Assembly: GCA_026686845.1 (NCBI GenBank)
Contig: JAIVEN010000014.1
Span: forward strand, 33,936,001-34,000,000
DNA: 64,000 nt
From: Adenanthera pavonina
Lineage: Eukaryota; Streptophyta; Magnoliopsida; Fabales; Fabaceae
Reading direction: 5' to 3'
Positions within the stretch are counted from its first letter, which is position 1, and each line of letters begins with the position of its first letter. A program made the position numbers and the translations under genes. Below are positions 11,912 to 23,637 of this stretch, piece after piece. The notes beneath the pieces were generated by a model. That model was not told the DNA's origin and did not search any database. It saw only the letters and a list, made by a program, of their open reading frames with translations.

Positions 11912-12025
11912 TATAGTAATTTTCTTTTTACTATATTAATAATATGCATGTTATATACACATTTTAAATATAGTAATTTTCTTTTTACTATATTAATAAT
12001 ATGCATGTTATATACACATTTTAAC
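11912..12025. repeat. 57 bp direct duplication
   Basis: Two near-identical copies, at 11912 and 11969, share 'tatagtaattttcttttta' and 'aatatgcatgttatatacac'. The high identity suggests a recent slip or unequal exchange. Confidence 0.85.
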
Positions 12026-12318
12026 TTAATATTTTTTTATATAAAATATATTATAGCTATATTTATCTATATATAAGTATTTTTGTTATATTAATAGTAT
12101 ATGTTATGTAAAAAGATACAGTAAAATAAAATTCTCCAATATTTCATCTATTGCTTTAACTATATCTAAATTACTTAATTATATATAAGTGATAGAAGAT
12201 TATCTATTAAGAAAATGATGAAAAATATGATTTGAAAATTTAAAACAATATATATTTCTAAAACATTATATATTGAGTGGATTTGAAAATTTAATTTCAA
12301 TTTTTTAAATATGTACAA

Positions 12319-12988
12319 TTTTTCTCATAGAAGAAGGCTATGAAAAAAATTATTTGTTCTCACTGAATTATCTCTAAAAAACTCTTGTTATGCATTTGTC
12401 CCTAAGATCATGCCAATATTTCTCACAGCTAATACCAAGAGAATGATATTACGCTGATAAGAAATTACTAACTTCTCATGGAACTATCCCTGAGAACATT
12501 TTCTCATGGCCAAATCCCTGAGAAACTGCCTACATTCCTCATGGATAGTACCGAGAGAATTTTTTTCACAATACTTCTCATGGAATTTTACATGAGAGAC
12601 TATTCTCACGGATATATCCCTAAGAAATTGTGAACATTTCTCACAGTAAATTTCATGAGAAATGATAATATATTTTCTTAATCATAGATTATTATTTTTC
12701 CCATGATCTCTCATGATCATTTCCCTGAGAAATGATAGTATTTCTCATGGATATATTTATGAGAAAGGTTTGTACCTTTTCTCACGGAATAGTTCAAGAG
12801 AAATGGTAAAATTTCTCATGAAAATGGCCGTGAGAAATATTGGCACCATTGCCCTCCTTCTGGTGGGAATTTTTCTCACGGATTTTCTCATGAATTTTCT
12901 CTTGAATTATATCTTCATGAGAAATTTCCCTGAGAAATTACAAATTCCATGAGAAAGTTTTGTCCCTAAGAAAGTTCCCTGAGAAAAA
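12319..12988. repeat. Right subterminal dyad repeats of the CACTA element
   Basis: About a dozen units of the same near-palindrome as the left end (TTTCTCATGGA ... TCCCTGAGAAA), packed up to the right terminal repeat. Examples lie near 12475-12525 and 12840-12980. Confidence 0.85.
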
Positions 12989-13006
12989 TTCTATTTTCTT
13001 GTAGTG
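12989..13006 (-). repeat. Right terminal inverted repeat of the CACTA element
   Basis: TTCTATTTTCTTGTAGTG, followed by TAC, the second copy of the target-site duplication. Confidence 0.93.
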
Positions 13007-13287
13007 TACCACCTAATCGTGCTGGATTGCACAATGTTTTCCATGTGTCTCAACTCAAAAAGTATCACCCGGATATGTCTCATGTAATTGATGATCAGGA
13101 AATTCAAGTGTGAGAGGATTTGACTTTTGAGATCATGCTATTGCAAATTCTTGAGGTAAAGGAGAAGCAGTTAAGAAATAAGACCATTAAGTTGATAAAG
13201 GTCTTATGGAGTAGCTCGACATCCAATGATGTCACGTGGGAGACCGAAGAATCTATGCAAATGAGGTATCCAGAGATTTTTGTTTGA
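13007..13287 (+). pseudogene. pol: Gypsy integrase C-terminus and chromodomain-like tail
   Basis: This continues the integrase interrupted at 3732. After the TAC duplication the frame reads through GLHNVFHVSQLKKYHPD, the conserved segment before the integrase C-terminal tail, and into LRNKTIKLIKVLW and the 'VTWETEESMQMRYPEIF' block. That block matches the tail of chromodomain-bearing gypsy integrases. An in-frame TGA replaces a codon after 'EIQV'. The natural stop is at 13285-13287, about 35 bases before the polypurine tract. Confidence 0.85.
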
Positions 13288-13322
13288 GGTAAGAGTTGAA
13301 ATTTCGAGGACGAAATTTTTAT

Positions 13323-13335
13323 AAGAAGGGGAGAG
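13323..13335 (+). promoter_or_regulatory. Polypurine tract of the gypsy element
   Basis: AAGAAGGGGAGAG lies immediately before the LTR start TGTAACGCCCC. This is the priming site for plus-strand DNA synthesis and fixes the LTR boundary and orientation. Confidence 0.88.
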
Positions 13336-15549
13336 TGTAACGCCCCTCATGACTTTGTTTTGGTATTGTGTGTAGAACCAGAGGAAAACAGGACGGAGGA
13401 AGGCTCAAGTGAAGGAAAATTGAGCTCCATGCTGTGGCGAGAAGAGCTCCAGAATGAGGTTTTTGGCTGGAAGCATCGGCGCCACAGTGAACTTACTTGA
13501 AACGGCGACTAGAATCGAGATTTTTGTTTAAATCTGGATCATTTTAGTCAAACGGACAAAGGAGAAACAGAGGAGAAATGAGGGAGCTCTGCTAGGGTTT
13601 GAAGATTTCGGCCATTGGGAGTGTTTTCCGGTGTCCAAGAGCTTGGATTTATGTTGGTAAGTGATTTCTACTCCTTTCTCTCCATTTTCTTCGGTTGAAA
13701 CTTGGGGCTTTTCATTATAAGTTTGGATATTCAGTTTTGGACGAAATCCACCAATTGAAATGGATGAAATGGGTTTAAGGAAGTATGTTTTTGTATTCTT
13801 GTTGCTTAGATGTGAGTTTTAAAGGGTGTATGTATGATTTGAGCATAACCCTAGGTTGTTTTCAGTTAGGGCTCCTGGGAATCCAAAATGTATGTGGTTA
13901 AGTAGTGTTTGAATAGTTCTCAAGAGCTTATTGATTCATAAAAGGGTTATTGGAACCTTGGGTTAGGCTAAATTGGTTGAATTATCATGTTTGGTTATTG
14001 GTATATTGTGTTAATTTGAGGAATTGTGGTATTGTGAAGGTTGTTTGGTAGCCTGAGAGGAGTTCAAGAGTGTTAGACAACTTGAGAAGTTTATGGAATC
14101 CGTGTGTGTGGTATTGACACTTAAGGTAACTGGGTGTTTGTTTGTATTGTATTGTTGTATTGTTTGATGTTACGTATATTCGTATATATATGCATCTTTC
14201 TTTTATATCACGATATAGATGTGTTTGTGTGTACTATTTTCTATATATCGCGGTATGCACATAGCTAGACGATGATTATGATTATGATGAGGATTATATA
14301 TGTGATGATGATATTGATATAATATAGCATAATGCATATCATGACATTGAGATTATGATGATTATTATATGATGATACATGAGCATCACCACACGACATG
14401 GTGAGATTGTGATATATGGCGGATTGGGTGGTGATAATGTGATGACAAAATGATATATGATAATATATATGTTAGAGGGGATAAGGATGGGATCCCTGCG
14501 AGGGACACATGCATTCCATTCATTTTACATTGCATTCATGAGTTGTATGAGATATATGTATATATATGTGTATGTCGTTATTCCCAATTACTGAGACATT
14601 GTCTCACACTCCTCTCCCATAAACTAACATTTCAGTTGATGATTCTAGCACTAGTCCAAAGAAAACGAGGGAGTAGCATCGGATGTGGGAATACTAAATC
14701 TATGTAGTATATGTGTAATTTGGATTTGTAACTTATGCCAAGTAGGACAGAATATTTTGTAATGAATGTATGACATGGATATGGATTGTATGGATGGATG
14801 TTGTATGTATGGTTATGTATGTGGAATTGTGTATGTTGTATTATGTCATTTATATGGTTTTGGATGTTGAGTAGTCAGTAAGGTCGTGTTTGTGAACCCA
14901 AAGTGGATTTGGGCCTAGTTGGTATGTTTTAGGGCCTGCAACTCACTTTGTCAAGTTGGGGTTCAAGGGGGTTAAATCTCAGAGAGGTAGTTCCTTTGAG
15001 GTGAAACCTCTTTAGACAAGTTGGTTTGGGGGTTTTGGACCTGTATGAATGGTCTTTGAGTGACCATTTACCTTTGTTGGCAATTGGAGATTGTTAGCGG
15101 TGAGTTTTGGTCAATAAGTGGCCAAAATGGTGTTAGGGATCCAGAATCTCTATACAGAGTTGGATTGAGGTGAAAGTGGTGTCTATGGATAAATTGAGAC
15201 TAGATTGACCTGTAGGAGTTGAAATCAGGTCAATCGGAGGTCGGAGCATAAAGTTATACGTGTCGGAAGTTCACCCCAGAGTATGAAAGTTACTGGTATA
15301 GAAAACTAGCAGAGGGCGCCATGGCACCAGGAAGCAGGCCGTGGCGCCAAAGAGTGCAGTAGCAAGTGAAAAACAGGGGAGGTCTGGAGCCACAGCGGTA
15401 CTATAGTGGCTACAATCCCAGGCCAGTTTTTGGTGTTGTTTGATTTGTTTCCACTATTTTAAAGTTGTTTTAAGATGTTTGAGTTTTGTTTGGGTTGATT
15501 TTTGAAGGTTTTGGTCAAATCTGGAGGTATTTGAGAGTAGGTTGTTACA
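13336..15549 (+). mobile_element. 3' LTR of the Tekay/Del-like element (2,214 bp)
   Basis: It starts TGTAACGCCCCTCATGAC directly after the polypurine tract and ends GGTTGTTACA, so it has the TG...CA borders expected of an LTR. It belongs to the short subfamily, which lacks the roughly 300 bp segment seen in the copies at 26391 and 39827. The base after the LTR starts ACATG, but the matching target-site copy cannot be tested because the 5' end of this element is rearranged. The weak inverted repeat at 14204-14257 is a decayed version of the conserved LTR dyad. Confidence 0.9.
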
Positions 15550-17637
15550 ACATGTACAAAATCAGTGCCTATGTTACTTTGGGCTACAATTTTCTAGTGT
15601 TACTCAATATTTGTTTTTTAAAATTAAGGCTAATAGTTACACACAAAAAAAATGTTGCCTGTTCATATCTTAGTCAACACTTTTATACCGTTGTAAAATT
15701 AATTGTTACTATAGGTTACAATTATTATGACAAAGTGGTAAATAAATTTGTTTTCTTCAATGATGTATCAAGTTTGATCTCATTGTATTATTTTAGGAAG
15801 AAATATTTTCCTCAAATATTCAATTGTATAATATATATATATTAAATATTATCCTAAACTAACAAGGAGGACACCTTCGAGGCTTCATCATTGAACATTT
15901 AAATATAAAGGAGGTCATGAGTTTGAAATATGATAGGACCAAGATATAATATGATAATGTATTATTTTGTGTAATATTCATAAACTAGCAACATTTAAAA
16001 AGACTATTACCATTAAAATTATAAGCAACAATTAAAACTTTTGGCAACTGTGCCAACAACTGAAAATTGTTACCAAATTGAGCACACAAAACCGTTGCCT
16101 ATTATCAAACAGTAAGCAACAATTTTGTCATCCGTGACTATAAAGTCTAAAAAATCGTTACCTTAAACAATAGGTAACATTGATTAATTCTACGCTCAAA
16201 AACTATAGCCTATAGTAATTGGCAACAGTTTTTTGCTCTATGGCTACATTTTTTCTTTGTTGCCATATACAAAAAATGTTGTAGTTTACACCAATTTAAA
16301 TTAGTTCAACCATGCTTTTTTTTTTAATTAAGGCATGTGACAAATTTATATAATGACATTACACTCTTTTAGTTTAGTTAATTTTTTTTTTGGGCCAAAA
16401 AGTACTTTTTTAAAAATTATATACACATTTAAATGAAATTTTAAAGAGAGAAATTGAAGAGAATATGGAAGGGAGATAACACAAATCTCTCAGCATTTTT
16501 CAACACACTTAGATACTCAACTAAAAGAGAATATTCTAGTTCTAGGCTCACTCAAGAGCACTAGAACATCTATTGATACATCATCAATATTAATAGATCA
16601 TTATATAATATAAAATTCATAACAAATCATATTATAAATTGTAAACACTAGCTAATTTACTTGGCAAAATAATAAAAAAATATACTAAATTTTTATAGTC
16701 GAGGAGACTTGATGGCAATGGCAGAGCCACATATAGGGTTGATGAGTTTCGGAAAAAAAAAATATATATATTACACATAGCATATTGAATTTTTATTTTT
16801 TGTACCCGTAATATTAATATGTTGAACTCCCCAAATCATTTAAATATTTTTGGGCCAAAAATATTTTTTAAACTTTATTATTTTAAATTAAGTCTAATAA
16901 AATCATAATTGAACTCATTAAACTCTAACATTTTTATAAGCTCAGACAAAACTAATTTAAATTTTTAAGTATTGAAATAAGAGACAATTGATAGTGTTGT
17001 GCAGGAAAGGTAAGAGAGAAAAGAAAAATAATGTTCGTTTTTGTCATTCAAAGCCATTCATGTTTCATATAGTACTATTCTTTTCAAAAAGAAGTTATTA
17101 TTTTTATTGTTTTAATTAAAGTTGTTTATTACATCAATGAAATAACATTATTTTTGTTTATTGGTGCCGTTGGAACTATTGCATGCATCCGCATTGAGGT
17201 GTTTTTACAGTGACAGTTTGATTGTTTTTAATCTTCTACCTTATATACTTATCTGTTTAGCTAAACAAGAAAAGAAGAGGACATTGTTATTGTTTTTTTG
17301 GATATATATATCCTCTTGATTAATTTACAAATGTTTTATTTGTTTGCACTATAATTTTAATGGGCCAATGCCAAAGAAATTATAAAAGCCATTTAAGGAT
17401 TATGCTTCTAGAAAGATTATCTCTTTTATTTTGAAGTCTTTATGAAAAATATATAACACAATATAAAGAGGATAAAGCAGCAAGTTAGAATAGTATTTAT
17501 TGTGACTAGAAACAAAGAAATGGGCTAGTTGAGAAAATTACAAGGCGAAGCTCTAAAATTATGGAAAGTGGAGAAAGTGAGAGCTTGGAAAAGTAGCAAG
17601 GCAACAACTATATATCCTATGAAGAAAGGACAATAAA
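15550..17637. other. AT-rich old repeat DNA with recurring GTTGCC/GGCAAC motifs
   Basis: No gene is visible. Between about 15570 and 16290 the words GTTGCC, GGCAAC and GCTACA recur in both orientations, as in the end repeats of non-autonomous DNA transposons, but I found no convincing terminal repeat pair or target duplication. The rest is low-complexity AT-rich sequence. Confidence 0.5.
16310..16530 (+). repeat. Diverged copy of the 21.5 kb/24.0 kb repeat
   Basis: The words 'ttaaggcatg', 'acacatttaaatgaaatttt', 'gaatatggaag' and 'aacacaaat' occur in the same order as at about 21510-21710 and 23990-24180, but with many differences. It is an older relative of the tandem repeat further right. 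Confidence 0.55.
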
Positions 17638-18040
17638 CACTACAAAAAATTTGAATTTCGGCGAGGACAAAAGTCATTGCCGAAAGTCCAAATGTTGTCG
17701 CTAAAAACTTTTAGTGGCGACAACTTTGTCATTGGCATAAGTCTTGTCGTCAAAAGTTTTGATGACGACAAAAGATGTCAACGCTAAAAGTTGACATTTG
17801 GCGACAACATTGTCGTCGCTGAAAGTTGACCTTTGGCGAGGACCAAATTGTTGTCGCTGAAAGTTGACATTTGGAGACGACATTGTCGTCGCTGAAAATT
17901 GACTTTTGGCGATGACCAAATTATCATCACTGAAAGTTGACATTTGGCGATGCCTTTGTTGTCACTGAAAGTCGACCTTTGGCGATGACTTTTTTTGTCG
18001 CCGCCGAAAGTCGTCACTGAAAGTCTATTTTTTTGTAGTG
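17638..18040. mobile_element. CACTA-type MITE (403 bp)
   Basis: It begins CACTACAAAAAAT and ends ATTTTTTTGTAGTG, so the ends are inverted repeats. The flanking 3 bp are AAA on both sides (17635-17637 and 18041-18043), fitting a CACTA target duplication, though AAA is weak proof in AT-rich DNA. The interior is a tandem series of roughly 35-65 bp units built on 'gtcgtcgctgaaagttgac' and 'tttggcgacaac'. There is no coding capacity; frames on the minus strand are repeat artefacts. Confidence 0.85.
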
Positions 18041-18539
18041 AAAAAAGCTCAACAATCAACAATTTCAATAGCAGAAAAATCATCCAATGATCAACCAACA
18101 TATTTCCCGGTTCAATTTATCAAAGCTCCCATAGCTTACTATAGTCTCTGCGGTATCAACTGTTAGCTCTCTAGGAGATTCCTACATCTACTTTGAACCT
18201 TTAATTTATTTATTTGTGCATTCAAAGCTCCGAGCTTTGAATATACCAAGCTATCACGAAGCTAGGTCTTAGCTCCTACAACTATTTCATCTTTCAAGTA
18301 TAGGATTTTATTCATGTTTTATGTTTCATTTAGGACAGCTACCCAAATGTTTTTAATTTCTACATTTATGTTATTAGCTCTTAGATTTGCTTCCATTTTC
18401 CAGTATTGATGAATATGTTTTTATATATGCATATTTTTTATTGTTGTAATTACTTAAACACGTCTCTTTTCATCTTAAATTTACTTTACTTCGCATTTTT
18501 TGTATCTACATTGAAAAATTATAGTAAAGAACCTCAAGC
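18041..18539. other. Unassigned non-coding stretch
   Basis: I see no gene, repeat boundary or regulatory signal here beyond short AT-rich runs and a few copies of the word AGCTCC. Confidence 0.4.
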
Positions 18540-18544
18540 TATTA

Positions 18545-20829
18545 TATAACACCTCCCATGACTTTGTTTTGGCATTGTGCATAGAACCGGAGGAAAATAG
18601 GACGGAGAAAGAATGAAGTAGAGGAAAAATTGAGCTCCACGCTGTGGCAAGAAGTAAGGCTGCCACGGCGAGAGCCAATTCCAGTGACATGTTTATGGCT
18701 GAATGAGGTAGCGCCATGGCGAGTTGCCCTGGAACCGCGGCGAGAGTCAGCTTTCTTATTTAAATCAGAAACATTTCGGTTAGTCAGATGCGAAGGAATG
18801 AAAGAAAATGGAGGGAGTGATGAGGAACTCTGCTAAGACTTGCCATTTTACGGCCATTGGGAGTTGTTTTTTGCCTCTAGAAGCTTGGATTCAAGTTGGT
18901 ATGTGATTTCTACTCCTCCTTCTCCATTTTCTTCAATTGAAACTTGGGATTTTTCGGTTATAAGTTTGGATCTTCAATTCTAGTCAAAATCCACCGATTA
19001 AAATGAATGAAATGGGATTAAGGAAGTGTGTTTTGGTATTCTTGTTTCTTGGATGTGAGTTTTGAAGGGTGTATATATGATTTAAGCTTAACCCTAGGTT
19101 GTTTTTGATTTGGGCTCTTGTGAATCCGAAGTGTATGTGGTTGAGTAGTGGTTGAATGGTCCCTAAGAACTTATTGATGCATAAAAAGGGTGTTGAAACC
19201 TTGGGTTAGACTAAATTGGTTGAATTGTGATATTTGGTTATTGGTGTATTGTGTTAATTGAAGAATTGTGGTATTGTGAAGATTGTTTGCTAGCTTGAGA
19301 GGGGTTCAAGCATGTTGGACAACTTGAGAAGTTCGTGGAATCTGCGTGTATGGTATTGACACTTGAGGTAACCAGGTGTTTTTTTGTAGTGTATTGTTGT
19401 ATTATATGATGTTACGTATATTTGTATATATATGCATGTTTCTTTCATACCACGATGTGGATGTGTTTGTGCGTGCTGTCTTCTATATATTGTAGTATGT
19501 ACACAGCTAGATGATGATTATGATGACTATGATGATTATGATGATGATTAAAGATGATAATATTGACATGACATGATGCATACATGACATTATGATATGA
19601 TGATGATGATTATATGATGATACATGAGCACCACCACATGACATTGTGAGATTGTGATATATGGTGGATTGGGTGGTGATGATGTGATGACGATATGATA
19701 TATGATAACATACATGTTATGGAGGAGAAGGATAGAATATATATGTTAGGGAGGATAAGGATGGGATCCCTGCGAGGGAGACATGCATTCCATTCATTTT
19801 ACATTGCATTCATGAATAGTATGAGATACGTGTGTGTGTGTGTGTGTATATGTGTGTGGTTGTTCCCAACAACTGAGACATTGTCTCACATCCCTCTCCC
19901 ATGAACTAACCTTTCAGGTGATGGTTCTAACATTAGTCCTAAGAAGCCGAGGGAGTAGCAACGAATGTGGGAATACTAGGTCTATGTAGTTTGTGTGTTT
20001 TGGATATGTATCTTGTGTCAAGTAGGATAGAGGGTTTTGTAATGAATGTATGACATTGTAAGGATTGTGATGGATGTATGTATGGTTATATATGTGGAAT
20101 TGTGTATGTTATATTGTGGTGTTTACATGGTTTTGGATGTTGTGAAGTCAGTAGAGTGGTGTTTGCGTACCCAGAGTGGATTTGGGCCTTGTTAGTGTGT
20201 TTTAGGGCCGGTAGCTCATTTTGTCAAGTTAGAGTTCAAAGGGGTCAAATCTCAGAGGAGTGGTTCTTTTGACGTAAAACCTCTTCGGACAAGTTGATTT
20301 GGGGGTTTAGGACCTGTATAAATGGTCTTTGAGTGACCATTTGCCTTTGGTGGCATTTGGAGGTTGTTAGTGATGAGTTTTGACCAATAAGTGGCCAAAA
20401 TAGTGTCATGAGTCCAGAATCTCCATACGGAGTTGGATTGAGGTGAAGTTAGCGCCTATGGATAGATGGAGACTAGATTGACTTATAAGAGTTGAAATTA
20501 AGCTAATCGGAGGTCGGAGCATAAAGTTATGCATGTTGGAAGTTCGCCCCGGTATTGAGTTTTTGCTGGTGTGTAAACCAGCAGGGGGCGCTGTGGTGCC
20601 AGGTTCTAGGTCGCGGCGCCAGTGGAGGCAAAAGCGTATGCAAATCAGGGGAGGCTAGAGCTGTGGTGGTACTGTAGCAGCCACGATTCCAACCCGGATT
20701 TCGATGTTGTTGGATTCGTTTCCACTGTTCTAAAGTTCTGGGAAGTTGTTTTAAGATGTTTGGGTTGCGTTTGGTTGAATTTTGATGTTATTGGTCAAGT
20801 CTGGAGGTATTTGGTGGTAGGATGTTACA
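18545..20829 (+). mobile_element. Tekay-like solo LTR (2,285 bp) with perfect TSD
   Basis: It starts TATAACACCTCCCATGAC (the first G of TGTAAC mutated to A) and ends GGATGTTACA. The five bases on each side are identical, TATTA (18540-18544 and 20830-20834). No polypurine tract or primer site is adjacent, so this is a solo LTR left by LTR-LTR recombination. It belongs to the short subfamily without the roughly 300 bp segment. A (GT)n run lies near 19830. Confidence 0.93.
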
Positions 20830-22450
20830 TATTACATCATTTGCTTTTGAACTCAATTTATTAACTCATCAATTGAGGATCAATTCCTCTCGCACGTCCA
20901 CAAACCAAATATTCAACCAACAATATTATTGGTAAATAAAATTAAATTATAATTTCCAATTATAATTTGTAATTATTTTAAAGTATATGCTAATTGTGAA
21001 TTATTAATTTTTTAAATTAATATTTTTTAAATTTTGTCATTTTTTTTCTAAAATTTTACCCTCCACTACTGCTTTTTGGGAAGAATGTGCATAATGAATG
21101 CCATCTATCACTACCTAAAATTATTGTTGTGCTTCTTCTTAAAGCTGCTATTAATGTTTAAATTTAAATTTAAATTTAAATTTAATGCACTTCAAATATT
21201 TAAATTTAAGGATTTTGCTTTCGAATGTTGAGAAAAAAAAAAGATTTTGTTTTGGGACGCTGGTTGCCATTAATGTTTATTTCTGCCAGAAAATGCACCT
21301 CGTTGGTCGTTGCTAGATTTGTTAATTTTCTTGGGCCAATGGTTGTTGCTAGATTTGATGTGCATTTTTATTGAGTGTACAGCAGAATTAATGTACAAAA
21401 GCGATGTGCATACTTTTTATCAAAATTTTAGTTGTCAATTTATTAAAAAATAAAAAATTTAAATTAATTCTCAACGTCTAGCTGCTCACATGTCTATGGT
21501 ACGTTTTCTTAGTTAAGGCATGAAACGGATTTTGATAACGACATTCAGCAAATAATTGAGGGACTAGTTATACTTTTCTAGATTAGTTCTTTGACGAAAA
21601 AACTATTATATATACATCTTCAAATGAAATTTTAAGTGGAAAATTAAATTAAAGTGAATATATGGAAGTAAGAGAACACAAATTAAATCTCTAGTATTTT
21701 TCACCACACTTGGTATTGGTAAAAAAAATTACTAGATTGCAAGCGTACCAAAAAATTTAATCTTTATTTAATAGATAGGTAGCATACATGGTGGATTTTT
21801 TAACATAGCTCAAACTAAGGGATCATCAGGCTAAGTCTTCTTTTTGCTTTATTTAGTTTAGAAGTTGATTGGATGAATTAGCTAGATTGATGAGAAGATA
21901 AATGTTTAAGTATGAGAAGTTTGTGATTTTACCCTTGAAAAAAGGAAATACATGTCATATGACATAATTAATGACATAATTAATGAATTTTGGTTGTGAG
22001 AAATTTGACGGTAGATTGCCTGCTGAACAAATTCGATTGCCACATAAGAATTGCAATTTGATATGTTCCTTGAAAAATTGTGGGATTCATATTATCTGAC
22101 TCAAATTGTTGCATGCTTATTTGTCAACTATGGTTATAAACTATTTGAATCATTGTGACTAGCCATGAGTTTGATGAATTTTGTGGCAAATATTTGGGTT
22201 ATGATGGATTGCTATTGTTAGATATTTCTTTGCATGCATAAATAGATAAGTTTGAGCGTGAAAATATACATGTAGTTCGATGATAAATACTGCTACGAAA
22301 TGTGTTTTTTATTTCCCAATCATGTTGCGGTTGAGTTTAAAGTGAGCTGATAAATTTTGAACATGTGTATATTTTTACTTTTTTTCCATATATATGCATT
22401 GCCATGAATGTTTTTGTTGTGAAATTGCTTCTCTCTACTTTCTTCAACAG

Positions 22451-22540
22451 GATAAGTCCATGAGGGCTAAGTTAAATCTTTGGGAAGATTTGGCAATTGA
22501 GCAGGAAGGCCATGATGATCCCCATCTTCCTTTGGCATAA
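22451..22540 (+). pseudogene. Exon-like segment, copy 1 (function unknown)
   Basis: A pyrimidine-rich tract ending in CAACAG precedes GATAAGTCCATGAGG, which then reads in one frame to a stop at 22538-22540 and ends EGHDDPHLPLA. The paired copy at 24913 contains about 79 extra bases in the middle, so copy 1 carries an internal deletion that starts and ends in similar bases. I do not recognise the protein. It could be the last exon of a transposon gene or a captured host gene fragment. Confidence 0.45.
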
Positions 22541-22918
22541 AGATCTTTTTTTTTTTTTACACATTTAGTTATAACTTTTTAGTTATGACACATCAGTTGA
22601 AATTGGTTACTCCTAATGATGTTTTAACTTACAACTAGTGTCACTATTTAGTAGTAACGGCATTTTTTGCCCATTTTAGCTATTAATACTTATCATACAT
22701 ACATACATACATATATGTATGTATATAGGACCCAAGAAATATAGATTTAATTAAATTTTCTAAAATATAATCAACAATGAAATGGTCATGGAACTTTTTT
22801 GTCTCCAAATCCATCACTAGATAGTTCAGTGACATAATTTTCCGCCACTAATTCCATCACTTATTATAATGATGGAACATAAATTCCCATCACTAATGAA
22901 TTAGGTACGACGATATAA

Positions 22919-23485
22919 CGCTACACCAAAAAGAGTCTTTATTGGTTTTCATTGTATACTTTGGAGGATTTTTATTGGTGTTAGTTGGCATTTGTCCATA
23001 ATGCCAACTTTTCTCACTTTTCTTTTTTTTTTTTTAAAAAAAAAGACTTATGCGCATTTTCCACAAAGGATTATGGACAAAAATTTCATAAGAAAATTTG
23101 CAAGTAAGACAATTTCTATTGAAGGAGTAGGAAGCCAAAAAAGCCAAGAAAAAATGCTTCAAACAAAGCGTTAATTTACATAACAGATTCCTATATTTAC
23201 AGAACAAATACAAAAAAAATAAACAATGCATTAAACGTTGCAAGATAAACCAAACAGAAGCATCATACATCAAAAAGGGAAGCAAGGTGTTAATTTCCAA
23301 AAGTCATAAAGCTGATAAGGACTTCGATCTAGCTGTTGCCAAATAGAATTCTAAGATAGTCCATAATCAAATCAATGAATCTAAGCAGAGCAAAGAAATC
23401 TAGATGATCCATTTGATTGCCAATCTCAGTTCCTCTAACATAAAAAGATTAGAAAAGATTCTTAGATACCTAAATAATATCGTCT
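22919..23485 (+). mobile_element. Left end of a non-autonomous CACTA, truncated
   Basis: It begins CGCTACACCAAAAAGAGTC and carries TTAGTTGGCATTT with its reverse complement, like the fuller copy starting at 25443. The preceding bases TAA correspond to that copy's TTA target site. It is cut off at 23485, so the right end is missing. Confidence 0.7.
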
Positions 23486-23637
23486 TGTGTAACAACTCTC
23501 ATTGCTTTAACATAAACTTAACCTTTAGCTAATGAAGTATAATTCATGACATATGCAGAATTGGAGGAATCAGGACGGAAGAAGAGCAAAGTGGAGGCTA
23601 AAAAGCTTCACGTCGCGAATATTTGAAAATGTATATA
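23486..23637 (+). mobile_element. Scrap of Tekay-like LTR 5' end
   Basis: It starts TGTAACAACTCTCATTGC, resembling the LTR start TGTAACACCCCTCATGAC. Further matches follow in order: 'gaggaatcaggacggaag' against 'gaggaaaataggacggag', and 'gcttcacgtcgcg' against 'gctccacgctgtgg'. It joins the two arms of the large direct repeat, which suggests that an LTR took part in the rearrangement. Confidence 0.6.

Larger units (their letters stand above)
3733..13006 (-). mobile_element. CACTA (En/Spm-type) DNA transposon inserted in the integrase gene
   Basis: The termini are CACTACAACAAAATAGAA at 3733-3750 and its inverted partner at 12989-13006, with 17 of 18 bases matching. A 3 bp target-site duplication, TAC, flanks the element (3730-3732 and 13007-13009), as expected for CACTA transposons. 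Removing the element and one TAC restores the host retrotransposon's integrase reading. Dense subterminal repeats lie at both ends. Two plant CACTA genes lie on the minus strand: TNP2 (6262-9830) and a Transposase_24-type gene (4418-6126). Both have multiple stops, so this copy is structurally complete but cannot make its own transposase. Confidence 0.93.
21070..23485 (+). repeat. Large direct repeat, copy 1
   Basis: It matches 23638-26046 almost base for base from 'aatttaatgcacttcaaat' onward, and its first 650 bases match 31457-31719 in part. It contains an exon-like segment (22451-22540), short blocks with 'ccatcactaa' words, and the left end of a non-autonomous CACTA (22919). The match stops at 'atatcgtcttg' (23485), where an LTR scrap begins. 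I read it as one arm of a tandem duplication of an older transposon composite. Confidence 0.8.

Noticed and set aside
15550..16290. A complete DNA transposon with GTTGCC subterminal repeats
   Set aside because: Motifs recur, but no matching terminal repeats and no target duplication were found, so it is left as unassigned repeat DNA.
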